The position numbers and the translations under genes were made by a program. The notes below the pieces were generated by a model. That model saw only the letters and a list, made by a program, of their open reading frames with translations, was not told where the DNA came from and made no database searches. Shown here one piece after another: positions 49,237-56,717 of a stretch of 64,000 nt of DNA. Origin of the DNA: Cystobacter fuscus (GTDB taxonomy: Bacteria > Myxococcota > Myxococcia > Myxococcales > Myxococcaceae); NCBI RefSeq assembly GCF_002305875.1, contig NZ_CP022098.1, forward strand, positions 11,656,001 to 11,720,000, given 5' to 3'. Numbering within the stretch: position 1 is the first letter of the stretch; every line of letters begins with the position of its first letter.

Positions 49237-49261
49237 GGACAAGGAGGCTCCCGGAGGGCCG

Positions 49262-50404
49262 TCAGTAGAGCAGTCCATCCTCGGGCTGCAAGGGGGGAGG
49301 CAGCTCCGTCTCGCCGAGCATCTGCCGCAGGTTGATCTCGATGGTGCGGCTGAGCGCCGTCATGGGCGTGTCGCTGTAGCTGTTCTCGAAGGGGGTCTCG
49401 ACGTCGCGGCCCACGGCATCCATGGCGATGAAGAGGAAGGCGATGATGGCGGTCACGAAGGGCGTGAGAATGCCGAGATCGGCCACCACGCCGAGCGGGA
49501 GCAGGGCGAGGTAGGCGCGCACCATGGCGTGGGGCAGCACGTCGTACTGGCGCGGGATGGGGGTGTTCTTGATGCGCTCGCAGGCCCCGAGGATGTTCAT
49601 CAGGTCGGTGAGCGAGTTGTTGAGGATGGTCAAGCGGAGCATGGACTCGACGCCCGGGACCTCGCCGAGGACGCGGCGCAGCCGCGCCGACATCCACACG
49701 ACGATGGCCGTGGGCACGTTCTGCTCCTCGCGCAGCGCGTCCATCACGGACGGGTGGAAGAAGGGCTGGATGGCGGGGAAGGGATCCTGGCGCCGCAGGT
49801 GACAGCGCAGCGCGTTCACGAAGCCGATCTGCGCGTACACCAGCTCGCGCGCGTCCGCGGTGATGGACTCGAAGCTCACCGGGATGTCGGCGCGTCCATC
49901 CGGCGAGGCCTGGAGCACACCGAGGGTGGCCGGGTCCACGGGCACGTGGGGAGCAATGAACGCGCCCCGCGCCTTGCCGAAGCGGTCGCGCACGGCGCCA
50001 TCGCTCACCCCCAGCGTGCCACCATGGGGAGACGTCTCCACCGCCGTGCGCAAGAGGCGCGAGGCGGCCCGCGGCACGCTGGAGACGGAGGAGGACTCGT
50101 TGGACAGGGAGCCGGGCAGGAAGGTGAGTACCTGACGGGCGAACGTGCGCGACGTGTTCACCAGCGAGCCCCACAGCGTGCGCGCCTCCCACCACCGGTC
50201 ATAGGCGGAGTTGTTGCGGAAGGTGAGCAGGATGCCGACGGTCGCGGCGAGCACCGTCACGGGCAGCGCTGGCACCGCCAGGAAGGTGAGCTCGAACTCG
50301 CTGTACGCGATGACCACCGCGGTGGCGACCAGGACGTGCAACGCGACCGGACGGCCCGTGTACTTGAGCACGATGCGCCAGGACGGCGTCTTGCCAACAA
50401 TCAT
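49262..50404 (-). CDS. Bestrophin-like (UPF0187) membrane protein
   Basis: A 380-residue integral membrane protein of the bestrophin/YneE family, which forms ion channels. Family motifs are TFRNNSAYDRWWEARTLWG (about residues 67-85), RIKNTPIPRQYDVLPH and AMDAVGRDVETPFENSYSDT. Hydrophobic helices lie at about 20-60 and 288-325. AAGGGA precedes the ATG at 50404. It sits between dapD and dapE in an apparent operon, an odd partner for lysine biosynthesis enzymes. Confidence 0.88.
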   Translation of the reverse strand: MIVGKTPSWRIVLKYTGRPVALHVLVATAVVIAYSEFELTFLAVPALPVTVLAATVGILLTFRNNSAYDRWWEARTLWGSLVNTSRTFARQVLTFLPGSLSNESSSVSSVPRAASRLLRTAVETSPHGGTLGVSDGAVRDRFGKARGAFIAPHVPVDPATLGVLQASPDGRADIPVSFESITADARELVYAQIGFVNALRCHLRRQDPFPAIQPFFHPSVMDALREEQNVPTAIVVWMSARLRRVLGEVPGVESMLRLTILNNSLTDLMNILGACERIKNTPIPRQYDVLPHAMVRAYLALLPLGVVADLGILTPFVTAIIAFLFIAMDAVGRDVETPFENSYSDTPMTALSRTIEINLRQMLGETELPPPLQPEDGLLY

Positions 50405-50458
50405 CGCATCCCTTCCCGGGGTGGCCACGCCACCCCCTGAAACCCGCTACCGGCGGCC

Positions 50459-51283
50459 CTAGACGGAGACGGAGAAGTCGCGCAGCGCCGAGTTGAGGCT
50501 CGTCTTCTTGTCGGTGCTCTCCTTGCGCTGCCCGATGATGAGCGCGCAGGGCACCATGTAGCGGCCCGCCGGGAACTGCTTCTCCTTCATGCCGGGGATG
50601 ACCACGCTGCGCGCCGGCACGCGGCCCTTGTAGACCTTCTCCTCGGGGCCGGAGACGTCGATGATGGGCGTGGAGGCGGTGAGCACCACGTTGGCCCCGA
50701 GCACCGCCTCCTCTTCCACCACCACGCCCTCCACGACGATGCAGCGGCTACCGATGAAGGCGCCGTCCTCGATGATGACGGGCGAGGCGGTGGGCGGCTC
50801 GAGCACGCCCCCGAGCCCCACGCCTCCGGACAGGTGCACGTCCCGGCCCACCTGGGCACAGCTGCCCACCGTGGCCCAGGTGTCCACCATCGTTCCCGCG
50901 CCCACGCGCGCGCCGATGTTCACATAGCCGGGCATCACCACCGCGCCCCGCTCCACGTGCGCCCCGTAGCGCACCACGCCGGGCGGCACCACCCGCACGC
51001 CCGCCGCCTCCAGCCCCTTCTTCAACGGAATCTTGTCGAAGAACTCGAAGGGCCCCACCTCCATCACCTTCATGTCGGAGATGCCGAAGAAGAGGAGGAT
51101 GGCCTCCTTCACCCAGGCATTCACCTTCCAGCCCCCGGCGCCCTTCTCCGCGACCCGCAGGGCCCCCGAGTCCAGCAGCGCCAGCGTCTCGCGCACCGCC
51201 TCGGCGTACCCGGATTCCTTCAACTTCGCCCGGTCCGCGAATGCCGCGGACACCTTCTGGGACAGCTCTTCGATGGAGGACAT
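50459..51283 (-). CDS. dapD: 2,3,4,5-tetrahydropyridine-2,6-dicarboxylate N-succinyltransferase
   Basis: A 274-residue left-handed beta-helix acyltransferase that adds succinyl from succinyl-CoA to tetrahydrodipicolinate. The N-terminal helical domain (about 1-95) is followed by hexapeptide repeats (VVMPGYVNIGARVGAGTMVD, GVLEPPTASPVIIEDGAFIG) and the typical FPAGRYMVPCALIIGQRKES end. The acidic KVNAWVKEAILLFF motif is standard for DapD. It is in one direction with bestrophin, dapE and the small membrane protein, with gaps of 54, 25 and 29 bp. Confidence 0.95.
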   Translation of the reverse strand: MSSIEELSQKVSAAFADRAKLKESGYAEAVRETLALLDSGALRVAEKGAGGWKVNAWVKEAILLFFGISDMKVMEVGPFEFFDKIPLKKGLEAAGVRVVPPGVVRYGAHVERGAVVMPGYVNIGARVGAGTMVDTWATVGSCAQVGRDVHLSGGVGLGGVLEPPTASPVIIEDGAFIGSRCIVVEGVVVEEEAVLGANVVLTASTPIIDVSGPEEKVYKGRVPARSVVIPGMKEKQFPAGRYMVPCALIIGQRKESTDKKTSLNSALRDFSVSV

Positions 51284-51332
51284 GGTCACTTCTTCAAGCA
51301 CGAAACGCCCGGGGACGCACCATCCTCCTGCC

Positions 51333-51641
51333 TCAAGCCGGAGCCTGCGAGGACTCGGCCAGGGGGTGGATGGCCGTGACGATCTCCGTGCGCCACCGGT
51401 CTCCCGCGGGCTCCAGCGCCGCATGCCCCCTGCCCGACACGATCACCCCTCGTCCCGACACTCCCTGGACGTGCGACAGGGGCACCGCCCACAGCGCCTT
51501 CGAGGGGCGCCGATGGACGAACAACACCGTCTGACCAATCGCCTTCACGCGCCCCAGCAGCGTCCCGTCTTCGTCCCACACCTTCATCGCGTGCTGGATC
51601 GAGCGCCGCTCGAAGGGGGAATTCAACCAATCCGCGTTCAT
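51333..51641 (-). CDS. Small protein with PRC-barrel-like domain
   Basis: 102 residues starting MNADWLNSPFERRSIQHAMK, with a strong GGAGGTGGAG ribosome site. The segment VWDEDGTLLGRVKAIGQTVL followed by VHRRPSKALWAVPLSHVQGV has the look of a PRC-barrel or DUF2171-like small beta barrel (D-x-x-G-x-x-x-G-x-V pattern). Its stop is 49 bp before dapD, and it may lead that operon. The family call is tentative. Confidence 0.6.
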   Translation of the reverse strand: MNADWLNSPFERRSIQHAMKVWDEDGTLLGRVKAIGQTVLFVHRRPSKALWAVPLSHVQGVSGRGVIVSGRGHAALEPAGDRWRTEIVTAIHPLAESSQAPA

Positions 51642-51878
51642 GGCTCCACCTCCCTGGACCCAACCTCGAACCGACAATGTGGGGCCGGGGCCGTCCGGAG
51701 GGGAGTCCCCCTCCGCGCCGATTCCCTGGCTGCTCACGAAGGCAGGTCACCCGGACAGGCAAACCACCCGGAGGCAGGCACGGACGGGGCCTGCCTCCCC
51801 GGGTGGCGGGGGCCCCTGCGAGCGACGAGGCTCCAGAGGATTGACGCCCAGGCCAACTGGCGCCATGCACCCCTTCCC

Positions 51879-53315
51879 ATGGCTCCTCCCCGTCCTCCCC
51901 TCGCCACCGCCTACGACGCCGAGCACTTCCGCCAGCTCGGGCACCAGCTCGTGGATCAGCTCGCCGACCACCTCGCCCGCACCACGCGCCGCGAGGGCCC
52001 GGTGCTGCCCTGGGCACCGCCCGAGGTCCACATCGCGAACTTCCCCGCGGACTTCCCCGAGGAGCCCACGGGGGACGTCCCGGCCCTGCTCGCCCGCGTG
52101 GTGGAGGGCTCGCACCACCTGCACCATCCCCACTACGTGGGCCATCAGGTCTCGGCGCCCCTGCCCCTGGCCGCCCTGTGTGACTTCGTCTCCTCGTTCC
52201 TCAACAACGGCATGGCCGTGTACGACATGGGGCCCATCGTCACCGCCATGGAGCACAACGTGCTCGGCTGGATGGCGGGGACGCTCGGCCTGCCCAAGGG
52301 AGCGAGGGGCGTGCTCACCTCGGGAGGCTCGGCGGGCAACCTCACCGCGCTGCTCGCCGCGCGCCAGGCGAAGGCCGGCTTCGATGCGTGGAATGGAGGC
52401 GCCACGGCCGGACCGCCGCTCACCGTGCTCGTCCCCGAGACGGCCCACTACTGCCTGGCGCGCGCCACGCGGGTGATGGGCTGGGGCAGCGGGGGCGTCA
52501 CCCCCGTTCCGGTGGACGCGCGCTACCGCCTGCGTCCGGAGGCGCTGGAGGACGCGCTCGCCACGGCCCGGCGCGCCGGCCGCCATCCCATCGCCGTGGT
52601 GGCCAGCGCCGGCTCCACCGCCACGGGCGCCTTCGATCCACTCGAGGCCGTGGCGGACTTCTGCGCGAAGCACGGGCTGTGGTTCCACGTGGATGGAGCC
52701 CATGGGGCGTCGACGGCGCTCAGTCCACGCTATCGCCACCTGGTGAAGGGCATCGAGCGCGCGGACTCGGTGGTGTGGGACGCGCACAAGATGATGATGA
52801 TGCCGGCGCTCATCACCGCCGTGCTCTTCCGCGAGGGACAGCGCTCCTTCGACGCCTTCGCGCAGGAGGCCAGCTACCTCTTCACGGGGCAGGACACGCG
52901 CTCGTGGCACGACGTGGCGATGCGCACGCTCGAGTGCACCAAGGAGATGATGGCGCTCAAGCTGTACACGTGCCTGAAGGTGCTGGGCACGCGGATTTTC
53001 GCGGACGCCGTCACGGCGAGCTTCGATCTGGCGCGGCGCTTCGCCGAGCGGCTGGAGGCCGCCGGGGACTTCGAGCTGGCCGTATCCCCGGACTGCAACA
53101 TCGTCTGCTTCCGGCACACGCCGGAGGGGGTGCCCCCGGGCGAGTTGGATGCGCTCCAGGTGCGCCTGCGCGAGTCGCTCGTGCGGAGCGGGGACTTCTA
53201 CCTCGTGCAGACGACGCTGGGCGGGAAGGTGTGGCTGCGCACCACGCTCATCAACCCGCTCACCACGGACGCGGACCTGGAAGCCCTGCTGGAGGCCCTG
53301 CGCCGGGCGGCGTGA
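51879..53315 (+). CDS. Group II PLP-dependent amino acid decarboxylase
   Basis: A 478-residue pyridoxal-phosphate decarboxylase of the aromatic amino acid/glutamate/tyrosine group. Recognisable are HHPHYVGHQVSAPLPLAAL, TSGGSAGNLTALLAAR, ETAHYCLARA, ASAGSTATGAFDP, FHVDGAHGAS and the PLP lysine in WDAHKMMMMP. The C-terminal end carries RTTLINPLTTDADLE. The amine product cannot be told from sequence. It is divergent from the PRC-like/dapD operon across 237 bp, in which no clear site is visible. The start at 51879 was chosen by family alignment; its ribosome site is weak. Confidence 0.88.
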   Translation: MAPPRPPLATAYDAEHFRQLGHQLVDQLADHLARTTRREGPVLPWAPPEVHIANFPADFPEEPTGDVPALLARVVEGSHHLHHPHYVGHQVSAPLPLAALCDFVSSFLNNGMAVYDMGPIVTAMEHNVLGWMAGTLGLPKGARGVLTSGGSAGNLTALLAARQAKAGFDAWNGGATAGPPLTVLVPETAHYCLARATRVMGWGSGGVTPVPVDARYRLRPEALEDALATARRAGRHPIAVVASAGSTATGAFDPLEAVADFCAKHGLWFHVDGAHGASTALSPRYRHLVKGIERADSVVWDAHKMMMMPALITAVLFREGQRSFDAFAQEASYLFTGQDTRSWHDVAMRTLECTKEMMALKLYTCLKVLGTRIFADAVTASFDLARRFAERLEAAGDFELAVSPDCNIVCFRHTPEGVPPGELDALQVRLRESLVRSGDFYLVQTTLGGKVWLRTTLINPLTTDADLEALLEALRRAA

Positions 53316-53318
53316 GGG

Positions 53319-53813
53319 CTAGCGGAATGAATCCACGATGAAGACCCCAGCGTGAGTGTGATCGAGGACGGCGGTTCCCGGCTGGGAGTCGGGCCGCTTG
53401 CGCAACTGTCCCAGACCGAGGCGCGCGACAGCACACACGGGGATCTTGTTGCCGCCATTCATCGGCTGGGCCTCGTAGTAGCGGATGACAGCCTGTGAAC
53501 CGCTGGTCCAGACGCGTCCATAGAGCCGCGAAGGCGCATCCAAGAGGCCCAGATTGTCCTCCAACATGCTCTCGATGGGCCCATCGTACAGCGTGATGGG
53601 ACTGGCCGATTGATTCGCGTCGACCTGAACCAGAGTCGCCTCGCCGACGAACATGCGCAGATAGTTCATCGCCTTGCGCGCCTCTTCCGGGCACGCCTCC
53701 GGCCCTGGAGTTCCATCCGGACGAAGGGAGACTCCTCCCGCGGGGGTCACACATCCGGCCAACGACAGGAGCAGGACGGAGCAGCACGAGCGCACAAGCT
53801 TGGGAGAAATCAT
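53319..53813 (-). CDS. Hypothetical lipoprotein, 164 aa
   Basis: The lipoprotein signal is SCCSVLLLSLAGC (Cys21). The mature part holds EACPEEARKAMNYLRMFVGE, then GRVWTSGSQAVIRYYEAQ and KIPVCAVARLGLG. It is a beta-rich, single-domain protein. AGGAGCGGAGCC precedes the ATG at 53813. The gene begins 10 bp after the stop of the truncated DUF2381 gene and converges with the decarboxylase gene (3 bp). Similar small lipoproteins commonly accompany DUF2381/kinase genes in myxobacteria; the function is unknown. Confidence 0.7.
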   Translation of the reverse strand: MISPKLVRSCCSVLLLSLAGCVTPAGGVSLRPDGTPGPEACPEEARKAMNYLRMFVGEATLVQVDANQSASPITLYDGPIESMLEDNLGLLDAPSRLYGRVWTSGSQAVIRYYEAQPMNGGNKIPVCAVARLGLGQLRKRPDSQPGTAVLDHTHAGVFIVDSFR

Positions 53814-53823
53814 GGCTCCGCTC

Positions 53824-54096
53824 CTACTTCGCAATGACCTTGTTGCGGACCACCGCCAGCGGCTCGAGCCGACCCTCCCAGCCGAGCATCTTCGTCTTGT
53901 CCGGATCCACCGCCTTCTCGAACCGGAGCGTGGTGACGACCTGCGCCTTCACGTAGACACGGTGGGTGGTATGGCCCGGGTGCTCGGAGAGCAGGAGGGA
54001 ACGAACGACGGGCTTCTCGCTCCCATCCGCCCGGGCCGTCGACGCCATGAGGAGCACGAACCAGATGAGTTGCAGAGCCGTCCTGGGAAGTCGCAT
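53824..54096 (-). pseudogene. Truncated DUF2381 family protein, 90 aa
   Basis: A signal peptide (MRLPRTALQLIWFVLLMAST) is followed by the N-terminal part of DUF2381: PVVRSLLLSEHPGHTTHRVY, VKAQVVTTLRFEKAVDPDKT and WEGRLEPLAVVRNKVIAK, then stop. Full DUF2381 proteins, which are largely myxobacterial, run to about 300 residues and continue after this point. This copy therefore keeps only the first beta domain. It may be a degraded copy or a shortened functional protein paired with the following lipoprotein. Confidence 0.65.
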
Positions 54097-54203
54097 TGTC
54101 CGGGCAACTTATGAAGGCGGGTGTGGGGCCGTCAAGCCACTGGCGCTGCAACGGGAGGCGTGACTGCCACGTCCCCCGCTGGCCAGAGCGATCGCTCTTC
54201 AGG

Positions 54204-54335
54204 GCGAAGTCTACATCGTGGACGCTCGTCGAGTTTGCCGGGGCAGCGCAGACTCCTATCGTCAGCAACCGGGTCACGTCCGTGCTCCGCGAGCAGGCGC
54301 CGCAGGATGTTCAACTCCTTCGCCTACGGTTGAAT
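54204..54335 (+). pseudogene. Possible immunity-type (Imm11/DUF1629-like) gene scrap
   Basis: In the 249-bp gap one plus frame reads WTLVEFAGAAQTPIVSNRVT then SVLREQAPQDVQLLRLRL. The TPIVSxRV...L...APxDVQL pattern resembles the middle of Imm11/DUF1629 proteins, which are common in myxobacteria. There is no convincing start or end. This is a weak call. Confidence 0.25.
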
Positions 54336-54345
54336 CACGGACCCG

Positions 54346-54948
54346 CTATTCGAGCACGATGCCCAGGCGGGTGCGCGCCTCCGCCAATGAAAGCGTGAAG
54401 AGCTGCTCCAGAGGCTCGGCGATGAGGCACCGGGCTCGCCGGGCCAGGGCCTCGCCGCGCGCGGAGGCCTCGCGCAATGCGGCGCCCTGCCCCGGGCGGA
54501 CGAGGGGGTAGAGCCGTCGGCCCCACCGGGCCGCGCGATCGTAATCGGGGCTGTAGTGCTGGGCGGACACGAAGGACCAGACGCCGAGTTCACCCACGAG
54601 GCTGGTGTCGAAGCCGAGCAGCACATGGAAGGCGTCGTGAAGCAGGGGGTAGCGGACTTCCAGGCGAGAGGTCCTCGCCAACTCCATCGCCACTTCCCGC
54701 GAGACGATGAAGGGCTTCAATCCCTGGTCATCCATGAAGCGCACATACTCACGCCCGAAGGTTCCCTCGGGAAGCCGTCGCAGCGCATCGAGGTCGATCG
54801 ACGGAAAGGGCTCCTCGAGCCTCTCCAGCTTCGCATCGAGTTCGGGATAGGCCCTGCCACCCGTCGCCGCGCCTTTCAGGGCCGCCGCATCGCCGATCCG
54901 GCCCGCCCTCGCGCTCTGCACCGCGCGCCACAGCATGTTCCACTTCAT
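54346..54948 (-). CDS. Coq4 family protein
   Basis: A 200-residue protein with the Coq4 metal motif LLHDAFHVLLGFDTSLVGEL (HDxxH followed by a distant Glu) and the following WSFVSAQHYS segment. Upstream, EGTFGREYVRFMDDQGLKP is also family-like. Coq4 organises, and in bacterial homologues catalyses, a late ring-modification step in ubiquinone synthesis. Myxobacteria mainly use menaquinone, so the role here may differ. It stands alone, with no ubi gene beside it. Confidence 0.82.
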   Translation of the reverse strand: MKWNMLWRAVQSARAGRIGDAAALKGAATGGRAYPELDAKLERLEEPFPSIDLDALRRLPEGTFGREYVRFMDDQGLKPFIVSREVAMELARTSRLEVRYPLLHDAFHVLLGFDTSLVGELGVWSFVSAQHYSPDYDRAARWGRRLYPLVRPGQGAALREASARGEALARRARCLIAEPLEQLFTLSLAEARTRLGIVLE

Positions 54949-55091
54949 GGTGCCTCCTCCGCTCCCTTCGCTGGAGCCGGGCTGCTGGGCTCGGGAGTCT
55001 ACTCGGAGTCCGTCGAAGAGTCAGGCTTCACCCGCCAGGATGGAGGGCGGAGCCAGCGGGAGACCATGAAAATGCATGGTAGAAGACCGGT

Positions 55092-55379
55092 ATGAACCGG
55101 AACATGCTTCTCTTCTTGATTGTCTTCATCGTGGGATGCGCGGCGGGAATGTCGATGGACTCGCGCGCACTGGCGCAGGGCACCCCAGCACCCACTCCCG
55201 CGCCGTCCTCACCTCCCCTCCAGAAGTGGGAGTATTTCTGCGAGAGAAATGTCAACGACAGGGAAGTCAATGAAACCGCGAACAGGGCGGGACAAAAGGG
55301 ATGGGAGTTGGTGGGCGTGACGTCCACCAATATAACGATTGGCAACCTGCTCGCTTGCTACAAGCGTCCCGTGCCTTGA
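55092..55379 (+). CDS. Small exported protein with DUF4177-like domain
   Basis: 95 residues. An N-terminal hydrophobic segment (MLLFLIVFIVGCAAGM) is followed by a Pro/Ala linker and a short domain KWEYFCERNVNDREVN, then NRAGQKGWELVGVTSTN and ACYKR. The WEY...AGxxGWELVGV pattern is that of DUF4177-type mini domains. A Cys in VGCAAG could be a lipobox. It is probably anchored at the membrane facing the periplasm. Function unknown. Confidence 0.65.
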   Translation: MNRNMLLFLIVFIVGCAAGMSMDSRALAQGTPAPTPAPSSPPLQKWEYFCERNVNDREVNETANRAGQKGWELVGVTSTNITIGNLLACYKRPVP

Positions 55380-55403
55380 GCCAACCTCGGCGAGGAAGGC
55401 CGC

Positions 55404-56606
55404 TCATAACTTGCGCAGGGCGCGGCCGAGCACGGGCAAGAGCGCCAGGACGAACACGTTGAGCCCGATGGACCAGGCCACCAATGCCTTCCACCACCGA
55501 GCTTCCACATGCCGGGTGCCCAGCGCCATCAGCACCCACAACACCGGCAGGAAATCCAGGCTGAAGCGCTGCGCGTTCAACTGCACCCAGCCGTTGTTGT
55601 AGTAGTTCAGCATGTGGACGAGGCACAGGCCCACCATGGTCCAGGCCGCCCACCGGAAGCGGCGCTCCGGCCGCGCCGCCAGCGCCACGAAGAGGAAGGG
55701 ACTGGCCAGGGTGAGCGACGTGCCCATGCCATCGATTCCCACGGGCGCCAGCATCCTTGTCCCACCGAAGTTGAAGTGGGGCCCCTCCAGGAACATGTGG
55801 AAGAAATTGAAGGGCACGTACGCGGGATGGAACAGGCCGTAGCGCTCCACACGCGCGGCCAGGAAATCCTCCAGGGGCATTCCCGCGTAGCCCGTGTTGA
55901 AGGGGTCGCCGAAGCGCAGGGCATTGAGCAGCAGGTACACGCCGCCACAAACGCCCACCAGCACGACCGCCAACGCTCCCTCGCGCACCTGCCGCCGGCG
56001 GCCCTCCTCCGCGTGACGCCACCACACCACCCACAGGATGAAGGGAATCAAATAGACGCACAGCTGGCGCGACAGGAAGGCCAGTCCCGCCCACAGCCCT
56101 GCCCGAGCGCCCCGCGCCGGTCCCAGCGCCTCCTCCAGGGCCAGCAGCGAGCACGTCACCGCCACCACGTGCGCGAGGAACCACACGCCCTCGCTCTGCA
56201 CCACGCAGAACCAGAAGGCCGTCCCCGCCAGCAGCGCCGCCACCAGCCAGGGGCGATCCGCCTCGGGGATGTCCAACCGCCGCAGCACCCGCCAGGCGAG
56301 CCACGCCACGAAGCCCGCGAGCACCAGCGCCACGGCCCGGTAGGGCACGTGCTCGTGCCCCGTGAGCGCCACCACCGGCAACACCACCAGGGTGGGGAAC
56401 GGAGGAAAGGCCACGTAGTAGCGGTCTCCGTACAGGCTCAGGTCCTCCATGGGACCCGGCACATCCAGCCGCCCCGCCAACCAGCTCTGGGCCTGTAGCC
56501 CGTAGAGGTTGGGTCCACCGTAGTAGGGCAGACGCAGACTCAGGCCGAGCGCGACCAGGGCCAGGAGGACGAGAAGGACTTTGCGCGAGGAAGTCGGGAG
56601 GACCAT
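55404..56606 (-). CDS. Polytopic membrane protein, GT-C glycosyltransferase-like
   Basis: A 400-residue protein with about ten membrane segments, beginning VLLVLLALVALGLSLRLPYY. The first loop carries GPNLYGLQAQSWLAGRLDVP and DLSLYGDRYYVAFPPFPTLV, which resemble the acidic first periplasmic loop of lipid-linked-sugar glycosyltransferases (GT-C, PMT/ArnT class). The catalytic Asp pair is not clear. It is divergent from another membrane protein of similar style, so both may modify an envelope glycan. The donor and acceptor are unknown. Confidence 0.7.
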   Translation of the reverse strand: MVLPTSSRKVLLVLLALVALGLSLRLPYYGGPNLYGLQAQSWLAGRLDVPGPMEDLSLYGDRYYVAFPPFPTLVVLPVVALTGHEHVPYRAVALVLAGFVAWLAWRVLRRLDIPEADRPWLVAALLAGTAFWFCVVQSEGVWFLAHVVAVTCSLLALEEALGPARGARAGLWAGLAFLSRQLCVYLIPFILWVVWWRHAEEGRRRQVREGALAVVLVGVCGGVYLLLNALRFGDPFNTGYAGMPLEDFLAARVERYGLFHPAYVPFNFFHMFLEGPHFNFGGTRMLAPVGIDGMGTSLTLASPFLFVALAARPERRFRWAAWTMVGLCLVHMLNYYNNGWVQLNAQRFSLDFLPVLWVLMALGTRHVEARWWKALVAWSIGLNVFVLALLPVLGRALRKL

Positions 56607-56717
56607 GGGCGGAGGGCGCGGGTACTTACCACAGCCACCGCGCCCCCATCGCCTCCCGGCATGACACGCGAGCGCGCGGCACGTCTGTGCTATGGAGGCC
56701 CGCGACAGCCCCCCACC

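Noticed and set aside
55063-55080. ACCATG-N6-CATGGT dyad before the DUF4177-like gene
   Set aside because: Six-bp arms are easily met by chance; no regulator is adjacent.
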